From Branchiostoma floridae (lineage: Eukaryota > Chordata > Leptocardii > Amphioxiformes > Branchiostomatidae), in the NCBI RefSeq assembly GCF_000003815.2, contig NC_049983.1, positions 20,240,553 to 20,304,552 on the forward strand: a DNA stretch of 64,000 nucleotides, read 5' to 3'. A program made the translations under genes and the position numbers. Below are positions 45,848-59,500 of this stretch, in pieces (the first letter of the stretch is position 1; every line of letters begins with the position of its first letter). The notes below the pieces were generated by a model. That model did no database searches and was not told the origin of the DNA. It saw only the letters and a list, made by a program, of their open reading frames with translations.

Positions 45848-46622
45848 CTGAAAGATACAAGGAGATAAATAAAGGCATAGGTAAATGTGAAGCTGAAGGC
45901 CACAAAATGGAGATGTTACGCATGCATAAAAGGATGGCGCCTGGACGTAAGTAGGTGATTCTGCCTGGCAATTCCGATTTCCTTGCTTTGATTTGATTTC
46001 TTCTGCGATTGGCGCGATTCACTTTAGGTACCAATTAGTCCACAGTTCTGATTATGTCCCAATAGGCATAATTTGATTAGCTGCGTACCCCTAATTGAAA
46101 CAAAAATACAAAGATGAAATCAAGCACTCAAGTTACAGATGGTATAAAAGCTACAAAAAGTTGCCTGTGATGTAAACAAAAAACATATGCGGGGCCAGCA
46201 GCAGTGCATGCGTGACTGATCAAGTTGTGAACACTCGATGTAACAATTCTTTTCGCTGCAGATCGTTGATAAGGTGTTAGTAATCTTCTCAATGCTTCAA
46301 ACAATGGGGACTTCTCATTTGTTTCAAATTATCTAAATCCCCCAGTATGTTGTTATATGGAATGCTGTTAGGCAACTGTAACGTTACACAAGATCAATGT
46401 GTTAATAATCTACTTGTGTGATATCAATAACACTTGAGCTGGCGGACTGTCAGTGTGAGATGAATGACAGCATTGTTAGTTGCTCGAGCTCGCACACCCC
46501 AGTTATGGTGCCCGGGATCCTGTCTGTTATCATACATATTGATCTGAATCAATGCAGTAGCCTTAGACCAGTCACAATACATTAGAGGTGTTCTGTAGCT
46601 TAATATTGAAGGGAAACTCACA

Positions 46623-47081
46623 CTAATAAAGTCGGCGAAATAATCTCGCACAGGCCGTTGACACGAGGACCACGGTGACGACGAGGACAACCACGAACAG
46701 AACCGGCTGCAGTGCTGACGCCCGCTCTGTGTCCTTTGTGGAGCCCCTCAACAGGCGGCTGTTTTCCGAGACTGACGACCGACGGCCGCTTTTCGGGGGC
46801 TCCGCTCTTGGTCTGTTCGCGCTGGGCGGAACGATAACAGAGAATCTCCGAAACCTCGGCAGCGAGGGGTCCTCCTGTTGTTCCTCGGGGTAGAACTCAG
46901 CACCCTCCCGTATGGATCCGAGTTTGTCTTCCTTCGAGCCTACTGCGGGTTTATAAACAGGAAAATAGGCTGGCATGGACACCCGCCTCTTCCTCAGTGG
47001 AGCGGACGTGGACGGTTTCATACGTCTTCCACCAAACATGTCTTCCTGACTGCGATCACACAGATCTGTCGTGCCGTACAT
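46623..47081 (-). CDS. Unidentified single-pass membrane protein (152 aa)
   Basis: An open frame with a basic, Ser/Arg-rich N-terminal region (MKPSTSAPLRKRRVSMPAYF; RFRRFSVIVPP; SGRRSSVSENSR, several kinase-like RRxS sites), then a strong hydrophobic helix (VLFVVVLVVTVVLV) at about 126-139 and a short ARLFRRLY end. It could be a tail-anchored protein. An AATATATAG/TATATATT box near 47099 would place the transcript start close to the first ATG, so a later Met is possible. The TAG stop is immediately followed by T|GTGAGT, a strong donor, so the real protein may continue into the two downstream exons if the stop is not genuine. No family recognised. Confidence 0.5.
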   Translation of the reverse strand: MYGTTDLCDRSQEDMFGGRRMKPSTSAPLRKRRVSMPAYFPVYKPAVGSKEDKLGSIREGAEFYPEEQQEDPSLPRFRRFSVIVPPSANRPRAEPPKSGRRSSVSENSRLLRGSTKDTERASALQPVLFVVVLVVTVVLVSTACARLFRRLY

Positions 47082-47109
47082 TTCATCTGCTCGCCTATCT
47101 AATATATAG

Positions 47110-48180
47110 TACAGGAATATTCACAACTGACCCGGATTCGTACACAAACGTACGCAGGTCAGTCCAGTGCGTCGCGCGGTGGGTTACTGGCGCGGCGATC
47201 AAAAATAAACACAGACAATTGTAACGGCAATTCTGCACAGATGAATGAACGGTCGGGCACGTCTCAGATTCCTCGTTATCTCTCCCCAGGATAACCGCTA
47301 CAAATGAGGATAATGTCTCAGGAGCCCATTTAAATTGATGAAGTGTTCCCTGGGACCATGTGATTGGTGGTACTTCAAGTTTGCGATGTTACCAACTGCA
47401 GCTACGTTCCCATTCTATGGACCATAACGTCAATCTCAATCAGAACTGTTTGGAATGTGTTGTTTTTGTTCCCTATAGGTTTTACATGGCTTGAAAGGTA
47501 AATATTTAATCGTTTATGATGCTTGATAGCCACTCATTCAAACAACACATTACACTTAATTGGTCACCACTGTGCCACTTATGCAATTCCTTATTAGTAT
47601 TGAACTACAACACAACACAACACTGCTATCTTGAAGTCGCAATAGCTTTCTGCTTTGTTAAGGAATGGACCACGACTATAAAAGTCAGTTGCATCCAAAT
47701 TAATATCGTCCGGCAGTGCTGTCCGAAGTTCTGACACGACCCCAGCTAAATCTAATGGTGCCTTTCCGTCAGACGAGTTAATGTTTGACCGGATCGCCTT
47801 CCCGAGGAAGTGTCCGCGCGTGCGCGAGTGGATGGAGTGCGGCCACGTGTGATCTTGAGTATATTACCAGAGGGTAGAAACCGATGAGTTTCTAGTGATC
47901 GTCAAGTATCAAACTGAATGTGTCCTGCTTCCAGAGCACCCCTTGCCCTTGGTAATAAATGTAGGAAGGTCATATACTTCAGATCTAGTCACCTTTAGCA
48001 CAAATATGATTTTTTTTACATATATTTAGGGCTTCCAAACTTTTTCTTCACTTTGTTAAGCATCCTTGCCATTTTATATGATCATAAGATGTAGACGTAG
48101 AACTAGAGAAGTAACGTTTGCAAGCCAATACGTAATGTTTACCTTCACATGGTCAAGTCTAACAAATCACTGCTTTGTTT
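47110..48180. other. Upstream flank of the unidentified gene
   Basis: No coding exon, tRNA or transposon recognised. A short CG-rich run (GCGCGTGCGCG) sits at 47815-47825. Confidence 0.4.
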
Positions 48181-48189
48181 ATCTTACGT

Positions 48190-48370
48190 TAGTATATGGT
48201 GACCAGCTGCTCCAGTTCTATCCTGCCACTTGCTACATTATGTAGTCGACCACCACTGAGTGTCTGTCTGCTACTTAACCATGGTGACAGTCGTCTGGCC
48301 CAGGTCATTGGAGAAGAAGAAACAGAGCAAAAACAATGCGTTTCTCTTCCATGAAGGTAAACGTACACGG
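48190..48370. repeat. Diverged non-coding duplication, copy 1
   Basis: Shares blocks with 50606-50830: GACCAGC...CCTRCCACTTG, then AACCATGGTGA...CGTCTG, then GGAGAAGAAGAA, then GCAAAAACNATG...GAAGG, in the same order and orientation. No open frame is shared. Confidence 0.6.
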
Positions 48371-49639
48371 ATATTTGTGCCTTTGTTATGCCGATATATT
48401 TGATTGATTGCATGGTGGCGATTCGCCTGACTACGGAAACATTGCTGTGTCGTGTCGCGGTTTTATTAGTCTGCCCATGCAATTATGGAAACATACGCCA
48501 AGTAGTCAAATACGCTGTTTGGGTGGCGTTATGTTGTAATGCAGACCGAGTATGTGTGTATGTTGTGGCACATATTTTTCACCTTCGTCACTTTCCCATG
48601 TACAGTTTATGAAAATGTTACTAGCGTTACCAGCAATATTTACACATATTGTGCAGTGAAGTGGAGCGTTTGATAGACATGTACGTGGAGGTACATTTTA
48701 AAGTACATATTTCTATTGCACGTTCATGGTCCAACCCGCCAAATCATTGAACATCAAACGGCATATAGATCGTAAATTTACGATACGCACAAGTACGATA
48801 TAACTTATTCAGTCATTCATTTCATTTATTTGTATCTTATTTACCAGGGTGGCTCTCTCAATAACAGGGGTCTGATTTTCAGCGTGCCTCTGGTCGCATA
48901 CATGCAAACAATACAGCGCCCTTGTACATCAAATTCCAATATCATTATCCATGATTGTAGTTGTTATCAATCAGGTTTGTTGTGTCAGAATATTTATAAA
49001 TCATGACTTTGAGTCATGTACAGTCGATAGTATATCACGTAGTTTTTGATAATTGCTAACTTCTACTGGAAATTCAGGAGTTACAGAAATAAAATCGCTA
49101 CTGGTTCGACTGGTAACCTGATGCTATTGACTACAAGCGTAGATACAGATATTAGCATGTAATCATCATTTATGTATGGCGCATCGATAAACGTTACTAT
49201 TTATAGCCTTCATTCCTTGGGATAACTTTGTTTCCTGTAAAGAATCACGGGAGAACACGTGATTCGCATGACAACCAATCACACGATAGCAGGTATGCAA
49301 AAAGAAACCGCTAATTTATTCATATTCAAGTGATAACAGATCTAGAGACGTGATACGATATGCAATGTCAGATTCTTGAGTTTAGATGAAGTGCCAGTCA
49401 ACGTGTATTAGACATGCAGTTTTATCTGTGCTGCACACATGCGCGTGTAACTCCGCATTTATGATATGCAGATACTGGAATATAATTATTCAAAGTAATG
49501 ACTATATCCTTAACGCCCTAACAGCCATGTCTGAAGCTGGATTAGGTAGGCATGGTTGGGCAAAAGATGACAGCTCTGTTAAGGGATGGATCAAGAAGAA
49601 TTTTGTTGGATGAAGGGACCGTAAAAATAGGAATGAAAT

Positions 49640-50020
49640 AAAATCGCTATATTGATGAATTCCATGACGACTCCATGAGCCGTGGAGGCGATAGCTATTG
49701 ATGAACTCCATATCATGATATTTCCACGGCCCTGGAATTCATGTCTCAATTAATGAATTCCACGGCCAAAGACTAGTATTTCATCCGTTTATAGCAGTGG
49801 AGGTCCTAGACTAGCATAAGTCGGTGAATTTCACGGCCGCGGACTTGTACATCACCCTCCATTTTTTTTAAACCTTTATTGAAAAATCATAACAATTACA
49901 TCACCCTCCATGGCCGTGGACTTCATCGCTAAATCCATTCATCCCACAGCCATAGACTAGTACAGTCCCGTCACAGGCGTGAAATTCATCATCGAAAGAG
50001 ATGAATTCCAAACTTACCAA
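49640..50020. repeat. Irregular satellite-like cluster of GAATTCCACGGCC motifs
   Basis: Variants of TGAATTCCACGGCCNNGGAC and its complement recur at irregular 40-70 bp spacing, often with GACTAGTA and ATCACCCTCCA between. Interrupted by a 34-bp retro-insertion. Confidence 0.6.
49863..49896 (-). mobile_element. 34-bp severely truncated retroelement insertion with 15-bp TSD
   Basis: The 15-mer TACATCACCCTCCAT is perfectly repeated at 49848-49862 and 49897-49911. The 34 bp between read, on the minus strand, a short sequence with CAATAAAG and then a run of A: a poly(A) signal and tail. This fits target-primed insertion of only the last few bases of a LINE or mRNA. Confidence 0.85.
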
Positions 50021-50605
50021 TTCACGGTCTCCGGATATGCCTGATATCTCAAGTTGTTTCTGAATACTGGTACTTACTCGCGCCACTCTTACATAAAACA
50101 TGTAATTCCTGTCGACAGGATTGGATACTCGTTCTATTCATGTAATAATATCTATCGACTTAGATGTATTGGCTGTCTTGGACACGTCGCTTCGGATTAG
50201 CGTTTACGCATTTTGTCTGATTTGGGCAAAACTTTAAGTTACTTCACACAAAATACACGTTCCTTTACTTTACATAAAATATCTGAAGTGCAAAATAACA
50301 CTACTTGTTTCTTCGTATGTATACCTCATTACAATGATAATGGAATACACTTATATGGAATATACTAGAGTCAATACTTTTCATCGTATGTATTGGCTTG
50401 AATGCTAATGAAAGAGATAACAACTGCATGTATTGGTTCTGTCCATGGTGCTGAAAATGTTATCAACATTTCGATTTTTCATTACAACTAGTACATTTTG
50501 CGGAAACGTGAAAAACATGAAACATAATGGCTTCATAATGTTAATGTTTAGTTTCTGTCCTAACAAAGTACTGTCCTGTTAATTCTTACTCAAAGACATT
50601 CATAT

Positions 50606-50830
50606 GTATGTTGACCAGCCCCTGTCCTACCACTTGGTGCATTTTGTGATCAAACAACACAGGGTGTTTGTTACGTATACATAAATTTCTCCAATAACCA
50701 TGGTGAGAGACGTCTGCTGGTCAAGGGCATTGGCGTTATTTGTTTGGAGAAGAAGAAGAGGAAAAGAAGCAAAAACTATGTTTCCCTTTCGTGAAGGCAA
50801 CCATGATAACGCGTATCTCAGCCGATCATA
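50606..50830. repeat. Diverged non-coding duplication, copy 2
   Basis: Partner of 48190-48370, about 2.4 kb away, with a longer insertion between the first and second shared block. Identity in shared blocks is roughly 75-85% by eye. Confidence 0.6.
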
Positions 50831-50999
50831 CCATTTCATTTACCTATCAATCAAGCTCGGTTGAGGTTGAATCTCCGGATGTTCGCAAACAATCGTTAAA
50901 TCACGAAAACCCTCTAATTGAGCCCTGAAGGGGTTTCTTATCCTCGGAGTCCTCAGAAGAATGCTACATGGGAGATGTCACAACGCCATTAAGGCGTGC

Positions 51000-53330
51000 C
51001 ACTAGAGCATCGGAGGACGGCGTAGTTGATCTCTTTTACTCTAATGGTTTCTAAAACATATTCATTGCTTATCATACTGAATATCAGATGTGGTTGGGGA
51101 GATTATGGGCTTACCAACGCTACCACATAGACCGACTGTGTGTGTCTGTTGCATCTAGAGCAGGATCAGACTTGCGTTATGTTATTTATAGATTCCGTTT
51201 CAATGAATTTTCTTGGGATTATGCAGTAAAACGTAAATTCGGCTTATTTATTGTTGCAGTGGTTTTCATTGCCTAAAGATGTTTGGTTTTTAGGTTGTCA
51301 TTTCAAATAAAATCAACTTCTCATCACTGGCATTCGCACTTATCCGTTTAGATTCGAAAGAGCCGGCTCGCAATAAGCAACTGAATTCATCATCCTTACA
51401 TGGAATAAAGCATGAAATACCCTAATATGCACATACACGCCATGGTAGAACATTTGCCTACTATCTTTAGGCTTTTAAGCTTAAAAGCTTTAGCAATATA
51501 ACATCTATTATCATAATACCGGTACGTTTACGACGATTTCTCTAGCCATACTGATTTGACACATTGTCAACGCATCATTTTCTCCAGTTACATGTTGCTG
51601 TTATAGGTTACCCTTGCCACTTCTTCTGTGTAACTTTTCTGCCACTCTTGTCCTGCTAAAAGCGTAATATTGTAATTGTAACACGCCGCGGAATTACACG
51701 GCGAACGGGCGCTTGGTTGGGAGGGGGTAAAAAATACCGGTAGGAGGAAACACGGCACAATTAACTGCCGCTATGTACATTTATACATCCTCTGATGTTC
51801 CTTCCTTTTCTGTCAGTAAATGCATAAAACATAAACCTGCATGAGCATACAAAATGTCATGAGAAAACGGACGTATACTGTCAAGAATTTTCATTTAACT
51901 TCTGTCCGTCACAACCGCTATGACGTAACACTTCACAGCTAGCGTAGATATAAAAATGGCGGGAAAATGGCTGCGTACGTTCAATTTTGCCCATTCAGTC
52001 ATAGATCCGGGCTATTATGCAACGGTTCTTCACACTTTTACATGAGTTGTAGGTCACCAACAGAAATTCAAGATTGTTGTTGAATCATGTTCGTCTTGTG
52101 CCGTGAGCATGTGTAATTATGATCTATAAATTTGGCAATGAATGTGACAGTGTGTTCGTCCCACGACGAGCTGCCTACCCCGAAAAAGATACTGAAAACT
52201 TTTGGCCTTGTTGTCTTCGAATGCATTGTTATCGATGCTTTGTAAATGATGTATTGGACACCCAGATGTCTGAAGTGTGCACAGCTCAGAAATAACTATT
52301 GTTGCATGTGTAGATCTCTTTAAGTTCCAGTATTTTGAATCTACCGGTATAAGTCTTACTACCGGTATTATGCCAATGCATGTTAGGAGCCATTGGAAAC
52401 AGCGGGACCTATTTGGTTGCTGCGGTCATCTATGACTTGGCACTTCTTCAAAGGTTGTTTCAAAAGGCTAGACCCATCGACTCCATCCCTCTAGTAAACG
52501 CTTACCCTGCTATATTAGCTTATAACTGCGTTTACTAAAGGTGGCATTAATATTACTTCCAACAAGCTCCCGATGGTTGCGAGTAATCTCCAAAAATTAC
52601 AGCTCTTGCAATTGTATGGGATTCAGACTGCCATTACATCTTGTTGCCAATAATGTTGGCACCATTATGAACACCCTTGAATTATGTAATATCCGTGAAT
52701 TTACATCTAAAGTAGCAATGTAAATAGAAAAATCAATTGGACAAATGAAATTACATGGCCGCAGGTCTGTTCCAGTACTGTGTTCGATGAGTTAACAATT
52801 ATTGAACAAAGATAGTACTGAATGAGATGTACAGAGAAATTGATACGTGGGGGTGGGGGGCAGATACCGATAGGGTAAATAAAACTCTCTTATGTTTGTC
52901 CAAGGGTAAAGGAAATGGTAAATGATGACGTTGAGGATGACATACTCAGCCTTAAGATTTTTTTTTTCACTTCGTTTTGACATATTTGCTTAATTTGCAT
53001 AAATCTGCATAAAGAGCCCTTTAGATAGCTTGACCACTATGCCCCACGTGCACCTTGCCGCGTTATATACCTAAAACTGATCGAGAGTCATCAAGCTATC
53101 ATTTTATGTTACTGGGCTAATTATGTACAAGGTGGGTTACGTTTCCATTTTCTACTCTCATATGTAGAACCTCCCAGTCCTGGACTATAACGTTAAAACG
53201 CCTTCAGGTGTAACACACGAGTTTTGTACACTAGGTACAAGCTGCGTTAAACCGGACTGTAAAGTTTGATTGGAATAGATCCCTACTCTCTCCTGTGGTG
53301 GGTTCTTTTATTTAAGATGTTCTAGGTGTA
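51000..53330. other. Intergenic, nothing recognised
   Basis: AT-rich sequence with no supportable gene, RNA or element. The frame at 51088-51276 has no protein-family features. Confidence 0.5.
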
Positions 53331-53334
53331 CTGT

Positions 53335-53548
53335 ACGTGCGGCTGTGCTAGAAAAAGGGCATTCGGCTTTCCGTCCCACCCAAGAGGACGTCCTTAGTCG
53401 GAGCTAGGTACTCATTTTTACCTGAATCCAGTTGGGAAATAGGCTGTGCCTTCCCATAGGACACAACATATCAGCCTGCTATGGATTTGAACACAGAACT
53501 TGTAGACGTAATGTCAACAACCCTAACCACAAGGCCACCAAGTTCAAG
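53335..53548 (-). mobile_element. tRNA-derived SINE
   Basis: On the minus strand the head starts near 53548 with A-box-like TGGCCTTGTGGTTAGG and, ~45 bp on, B-box-like GTTCAAATCC. The body reads through GGAAGGCACAGCC and GGATTCAGGTAAAAATG to about 53335. It differs from the SINE at 23993. Confidence 0.55.
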
Positions 53549-53549
53549 A

Positions 53550-56500
53550 AGTACATTGACACCCAAGAACGAATGTGGTGATTTTGTCCCTTATCTCCAT
53601 GGAGCTTTATCACATCCGCCCTCTAGCGGAAAAGGTATGCAGCATAAATTAGTCTTGGTAGACTTGCAGATCCAATTATCTACAGAGCTATCTCGGCAGG
53701 GATCAGGGTAATGAGGCTGTGCTGTACGCATAACACTCCCAAATGCTGCCTCCGATCTTCCAATCTGAAGACAATACCTGAACTTATCATGCAAGAAGCA
53801 TCCGTCCAACTAACCGCGATATCACCCGGCCTTTGGCAACTCTGCCCGTTCAAATTAGTTTCCCCCGCAAGTTTGGAGATAAGATAATGGTTTAGTTCCG
53901 CCAGGGTGCCCCGGTATATTGCAACACGGTATAGGCAATCTTCAGGGGGTAGCTTCCCAATATATGAATCAGCCATGCTTGAGCTCATGAGAGAAAAGAA
54001 AGGAAAACGCATCGGGCTTGGTGGTAAATTTGTATATCAAAAACATTACCAATGGATGTCAGCGCGCCCTCGTTATCTTAGCGTGGTCCAATATTTTCCC
54101 ATTGCCAATACTTGTTGAATACGCCTGGGAAATTTCTTAAGGTTTTGACAGGTCGATTGATGGGTTGCACGTCTAGAATAGAAACGGAAGTCATGTTGCG
54201 AATACCCGGGGCCTGACTTGTCTTTCAGCTTCTTTTGAAGAACGCAAAAATCCCTGACGTGTTTCTCTACTGTAGAAGTCCCACTATAAGCTGTCCATAC
54301 AATCAACGGTACACAACATGGAGTCTATGACAAATTTGTTTATCTACATGTAGCTTGCAGTACATGACCTTCACACACCATTAAATGAATACGATATACA
54401 CGGAAACACTGCAGGTGACCAATTTCCCCGGCTATTTGATTGCGCAGTGTACTTCTCTCTTCAATTCCAACACGTGAATGATTTCTCAGTCAATTTTCTT
54501 CATTTCCCACCAGCATACACCTTTTCAGTCAGGATTGGATGATAATTTTTCCCACCTGTGGCGCGCGTAAGACGAACGACTCGGGAGACATGAGCGGACA
54601 GGTGTGTAGGAGACACGCCGGGTGACTCGGGTGATATGCCGGTAATGTCGGGAGAGGTGTAGCGGTGACAGGCCCCGCTGGGCGAGCAGAAAAAGCGTTG
54701 ACGGATGTTACAAATGGTGGAACATGATATGATATATCACGCGGAAGCAGTAGCACTGTACCATTTCTATATGTACGGGTTCTGTCGGGGATTGGGGAGC
54801 ACTTCGTAACGATGAATGAAAAACCTTAAATGTGTGTTTATACTCTTATGTACAGGCCATCATGATAAAGCAGTTCTAAGTGCAATTACACCTACAGTGG
54901 GTAATAATGTAAACTTGTATGTTCAGGTTTGACTTCCTTTCGCTTCTTAAGACAGCTTTGAACGCAAGGACTAAATAATGTTTATCAACCAACCTTATCT
55001 TTCTACCGTGTATTCTATGATTAACATCAATGGATTCGAAGTGGGATTAATGAATGCATCTTTTATTCTTAGATCTCAGGGGCGAATGAATCTTCATTTG
55101 TCAGGTCTTTATGATAATCTTCTTTTTCATAAGTCAAGCATCCCCGTAGAGCATGCCTTTTAATTGCCTTTTAATATATGTTTTCAGGGAATGGTTTACG
55201 CTGTGATTCATTGTTTTTCTACAAGGCTGATTTTCATGACATGATGTATTTAGTGTCGTCCTTTCTCAGACAAATACAAGTTCAGTCGGCTCAATGCAAT
55301 ATTCAATGTGATTATAGTCACTACACTCCGCCAAAGCCACTTCAGTTTAATGTAATAATGTAAGACTACCGTCTGGCGCGTGGCCGTCTTAACACGTTTG
55401 CGATGGTTAGACATTCAGCAATTAATGATGGTATTGCATCTAATCCGTCTATATCCTAGGACACGTTTTCTGATAAATAAGAGACATTTCAGATGCTATC
55501 TGTTATCCTTCTTCAGTGATCTAAAATAAGTCCATGTCAGAACAATCCTCACGATTGTGGGACGTATCTCTTTCATCTTCAACTGTCTCCATAGTTCCAT
55601 CATAAAATGAAATTTGCTTTCGTTTCCAAACCAATCTTTATTAATACTCTTATAAAATCGTTACGCACTCTCTTTTTTAAGAAGCTAGAATCTACCGTCA
55701 TGTTGAATGCACACGCCCTTTTACGTCACCAATAATGTATTGCATTTCTAAACCAGAAGATCGTTATGCCATATAGATGTACATGTACGTACTAGTAATC
55801 CTGAAGACATTTTTCAACCATAACGCTCGGCAAATATCTGACTTGGAGACATTTGGAAGAATACGAAGATCGACCGACTAGCTTATATACTCAAGACATC
55901 TGCCGAGCGTCTAAGAATATATTCCAGATCATCATCAATCCATCAGTAGTTTACCGGCTCCTTTATGACTGGCTTTACTATGACCCAGGCATCAAATGGA
56001 CGAAAAGAGGCCCCTTGCCACAGGACAGCTTTTAGTGTAGTCACTACGGAAAGCTTTTGAGAGTTGCTAGTGCGCTGAACAAAGCCCTGGTGCCCATTTA
56101 GTCTATGTTGTATTAAGGCAGGTTAGTGGAAAAGCCATGCAAACATACGGCTGACGCTTTTGTCCTGAGGGTCTTTGAAACTCATTTTATCCTTATCCGT
56201 AATCATCTTTCGCTGTTTATGTGCGCGGAAAACCGTTACGTCACCACAATTTGCCCAATAACCGTCGCTGAGACAAGTATCTAGATGCGCGGGTTGATTG
56301 ACGTATGATGTGAGTTCTCTTGGGGACAGCGCGCGTGCTGTTGTAGTGCACGAAAGAGCGACAGTATTTGGTACATGTCCAGCTGAGAAGACGGGTCTTA
56401 AGGATTTATCAGCTGGTACACGTCCCTCTGATGACGGTCGTGCCAGACGCCTGGCCACCTTCCTGTCGCGCTGTTGGCGGGACGGTCTCGCGGCTCGGTG

Positions 56501-59500
56501 TGATACGATCTTCAGGCGGGGAGCACGGCGTTGTCAACGGAAATCGGACTGCCAAATAATTGCGGTAGGACGTCGGCTTTAAATCCGATGGTAATGTTGG
56601 TACTGAGGCGACATGGCTTTTTTTCGGCTGAAATGAGTCGAAACTAAAGATAAGGAGAGAGTCATGATTATTACCACGGTGGGTAGTCATCGTTGCCTGG
56701 AGACCGTCGATCGAGCCAAATCCGCGCGGTGTTCCAGATAACGGCACATGATCGAGCTCACACAGGTCCTGGAGAAACCGTTCTGTTCAGTCCGTCTATA
56801 CGTAGCAAGCACAAAGGCGTACATCATAGCACTAACCACCTTCAGTCTGAAGAAGACAGGCTGAACAGATGAATCAACACTCTGCTGTCAATCAGTCAAG
56901 AGGGACGTCATCGAACACATGAGTGAAGAGTTTGTCACCAGGCACACGCGGCAATCGCAAAAAGCTGTAAGCTCCAAGCGCCCGGATCTCAACACAGGTA
57001 AGGCGAGGCTCGGGCAGTTGTTTCCAGGTAACAGTTGATTGCTCTACAGTCGTGGATAGGTATTTGATGTTGATGATTTCAGTTGTGAACACGCGCTAGA
57101 GTTGTGCCTTTATCTTTTTTTATTTCTTCTAATTCACTCTTAAGCTTGTTTTAGGCGGACGTGACAATGTTGATGATGAGGCACTCAGTGTCACTAACCA
57201 TTTTTTATCGAGGCACGCGACATTTAAACGCAGCTTATCAGATCATTTGAAAACACTCCACGTGTATACACAATAGACGACGGTCTGGTTCCCAAGTTGC
57301 GAAGGTCTTTCTAGAAATGAAACATGGCAATGTTACCCATTGGCAATCACTAGTAATCTTCGTCACGTTTCCACAATAGCAATGCACCGTCGATATCTCC
57401 TACGTGCAGCTAACCCTTGCCCCCCATTAGTTTACCTTTATGTTTTATGTCTACAACTTCATACAACTAGCGATATCGTTAATTCATATCTGTCATTTGT
57501 GACTCCATCGTTCTTGCTAGGTGCTGAAATAAGAAATCGTCACCGCTGGGATGTGGTGAGGGTGTGGATGTAGACTAATGGCCACTCATCAGAGTCCGTA
57601 GGGTTTAGTGGCACGGCACAACATGTATCCCCGTGGCATGCTTTAAACTTCGTTATGTGGGATTTCAGCTATTACGCAGTCGACTGACATCGCCCCTGTA
57701 GGGAAATAAAAGGCTTGTGGGCATTACTGACGCCGTGATATACTTCTAACGAGCTAGAACCCAGAATCCCTGGGAATTATCTGTTCCCAGTCGGGAAAAC
57801 GTTATCTCTTCTGGCATGAGTAATTTGCTGGGTGTATAGAAAGTGTAGGAGGTCTCATGATGAAGTACGCACAGCCGTGATTTCCGCGAATCGATTTCTC
57901 TGGATACCCGTGAATCATGTAGTCAACCAGGCTGGGAATTCGTCAACATGCCTGATGTTAGTCTTTTAAACATGGATCCGTTAAGGTTTCGTGACATCAT
58001 TGAATGAGAAATGCACGTTATCTTATTGCCTAAACATTTTACCAATATTGAGACTTAAACTGACCGTTTCCTGAAGGAGCGTCAGTATCGTTGTTGGTAT
58101 CATACAATCTATTGTATCGTGTGATCACGTGAGCTTTGACCGTTTCTTGTGATTGACAGGAACAGAATTAGCTCAGAAATAGTTACCAGATACTTTACGT
58201 ACGATTCCACGGGACCAAAACAGAGAATCTACTTTCATAGCGCGTGAATGGGGTACAGTAGTAGCAGGCCGATTCGTTGACTGTGCCTAGTACTGCTGAT
58301 TACCTGAGCGAGACCCGTTAGGTAACGTACCAAGGAGCTCATTGCGTATTTCAATGCCATTTGTAGTATGTTGTTGATCGATATTCGAAAATATATTGGA
58401 AAGAATATATTTTGACTTTTTGAAAAATCCACATGCCTGCCCTTAGTATATTAGGTCAGGGTGGATTTTAGCAGTCTGGTGTTTTCTGTCGAAACTCATC
58501 ACATCTAGCCGTAAAAGGTTACAAGGCTCCTCGTAAAACAAAGAATTGGCTGAACACATGCCAAATGGGTCATCACGCTGGAGCTGATCCGTGTAATCTG
58601 GAGTAGAAATGGGCAATTACTTCTTTGACATGGGTCATGATGGGCATGGGGTCAGGAATAGCAGTATAAGCAATTTGCATAATGAAGCGGCATAAGAAAG
58701 TTTTAAGCTCAAAGTGGGGAGGGGGCATTTGGCACTGGAAAGTAGCCCGCCCCCCTCCCCTCAGCCCTTAAAGTCAATTTTGACTGAATTTGATAGCCGT
58801 CGGTGAGGAAACATAGTCCACTGGCCAGCTGACTCCCCTGGCGTACTGTAGACTCTATTTGTCTAATTTCTGCAATTAGACCACCGATCCGCGGAGAGGC
58901 CATCAATTTAACACGTCTATGACTATGATATGGAGCATTGACAAAATTGATGTACTCTATTAAAATATTGGACAATAACTTATAACAGCATCTTATCGTT
59001 TTGACAGAAAGAGGACGACGTGATGGAACGTTCGCATTACATTCAACGTTGAAAATCGACCGCTATCATAAAGTTACATAAGACCACTGACTTGGCTATA
59101 TGAATGACATTCGCGCGCGCATTAAGTTTTGTCTGAAACTGAAGAATGGTTGGTGACCATACTGTAAATCGTGCAAAGATCCTGCAGTCCGTTCAGTCAG
59201 TTATAATGAAAGCAAATTCTATTTTTGTTTCCCCCGCATCAGTTTTTGGGTGTGTTGGGAATGTCACCCATATAATTAAATCAGTATGGCCTCACCTAGT
59301 TTCACGAAGCCGACACAAAGCTAAGGTTACTATGAAGGTAGTGATGGTCCAAAGATCCCCGACTCAACATCCACAGCCTAATTCAATCAGAAACGAAATA
59401 TTAGATACTTCTCCCCAAGAAAATTGCAAATTGATCTTTCCTCAGTCTTTGTGGACACATTATTACTTGCTCATTGGGAGAGGGCTGGTGGATACAGAAC

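Noticed and set aside
55853-56035. 60-codon plus-strand frame with Tyr/Trp-rich end
   Set aside because: Isolated, no family match and no adjoining exon; likely chance.
56123-56747. Overlapping open frames on both strands in a GC-richer block
   Set aside because: Open on both strands without homology, typical of CpG-rich regulatory DNA; kept only as a compositional note.
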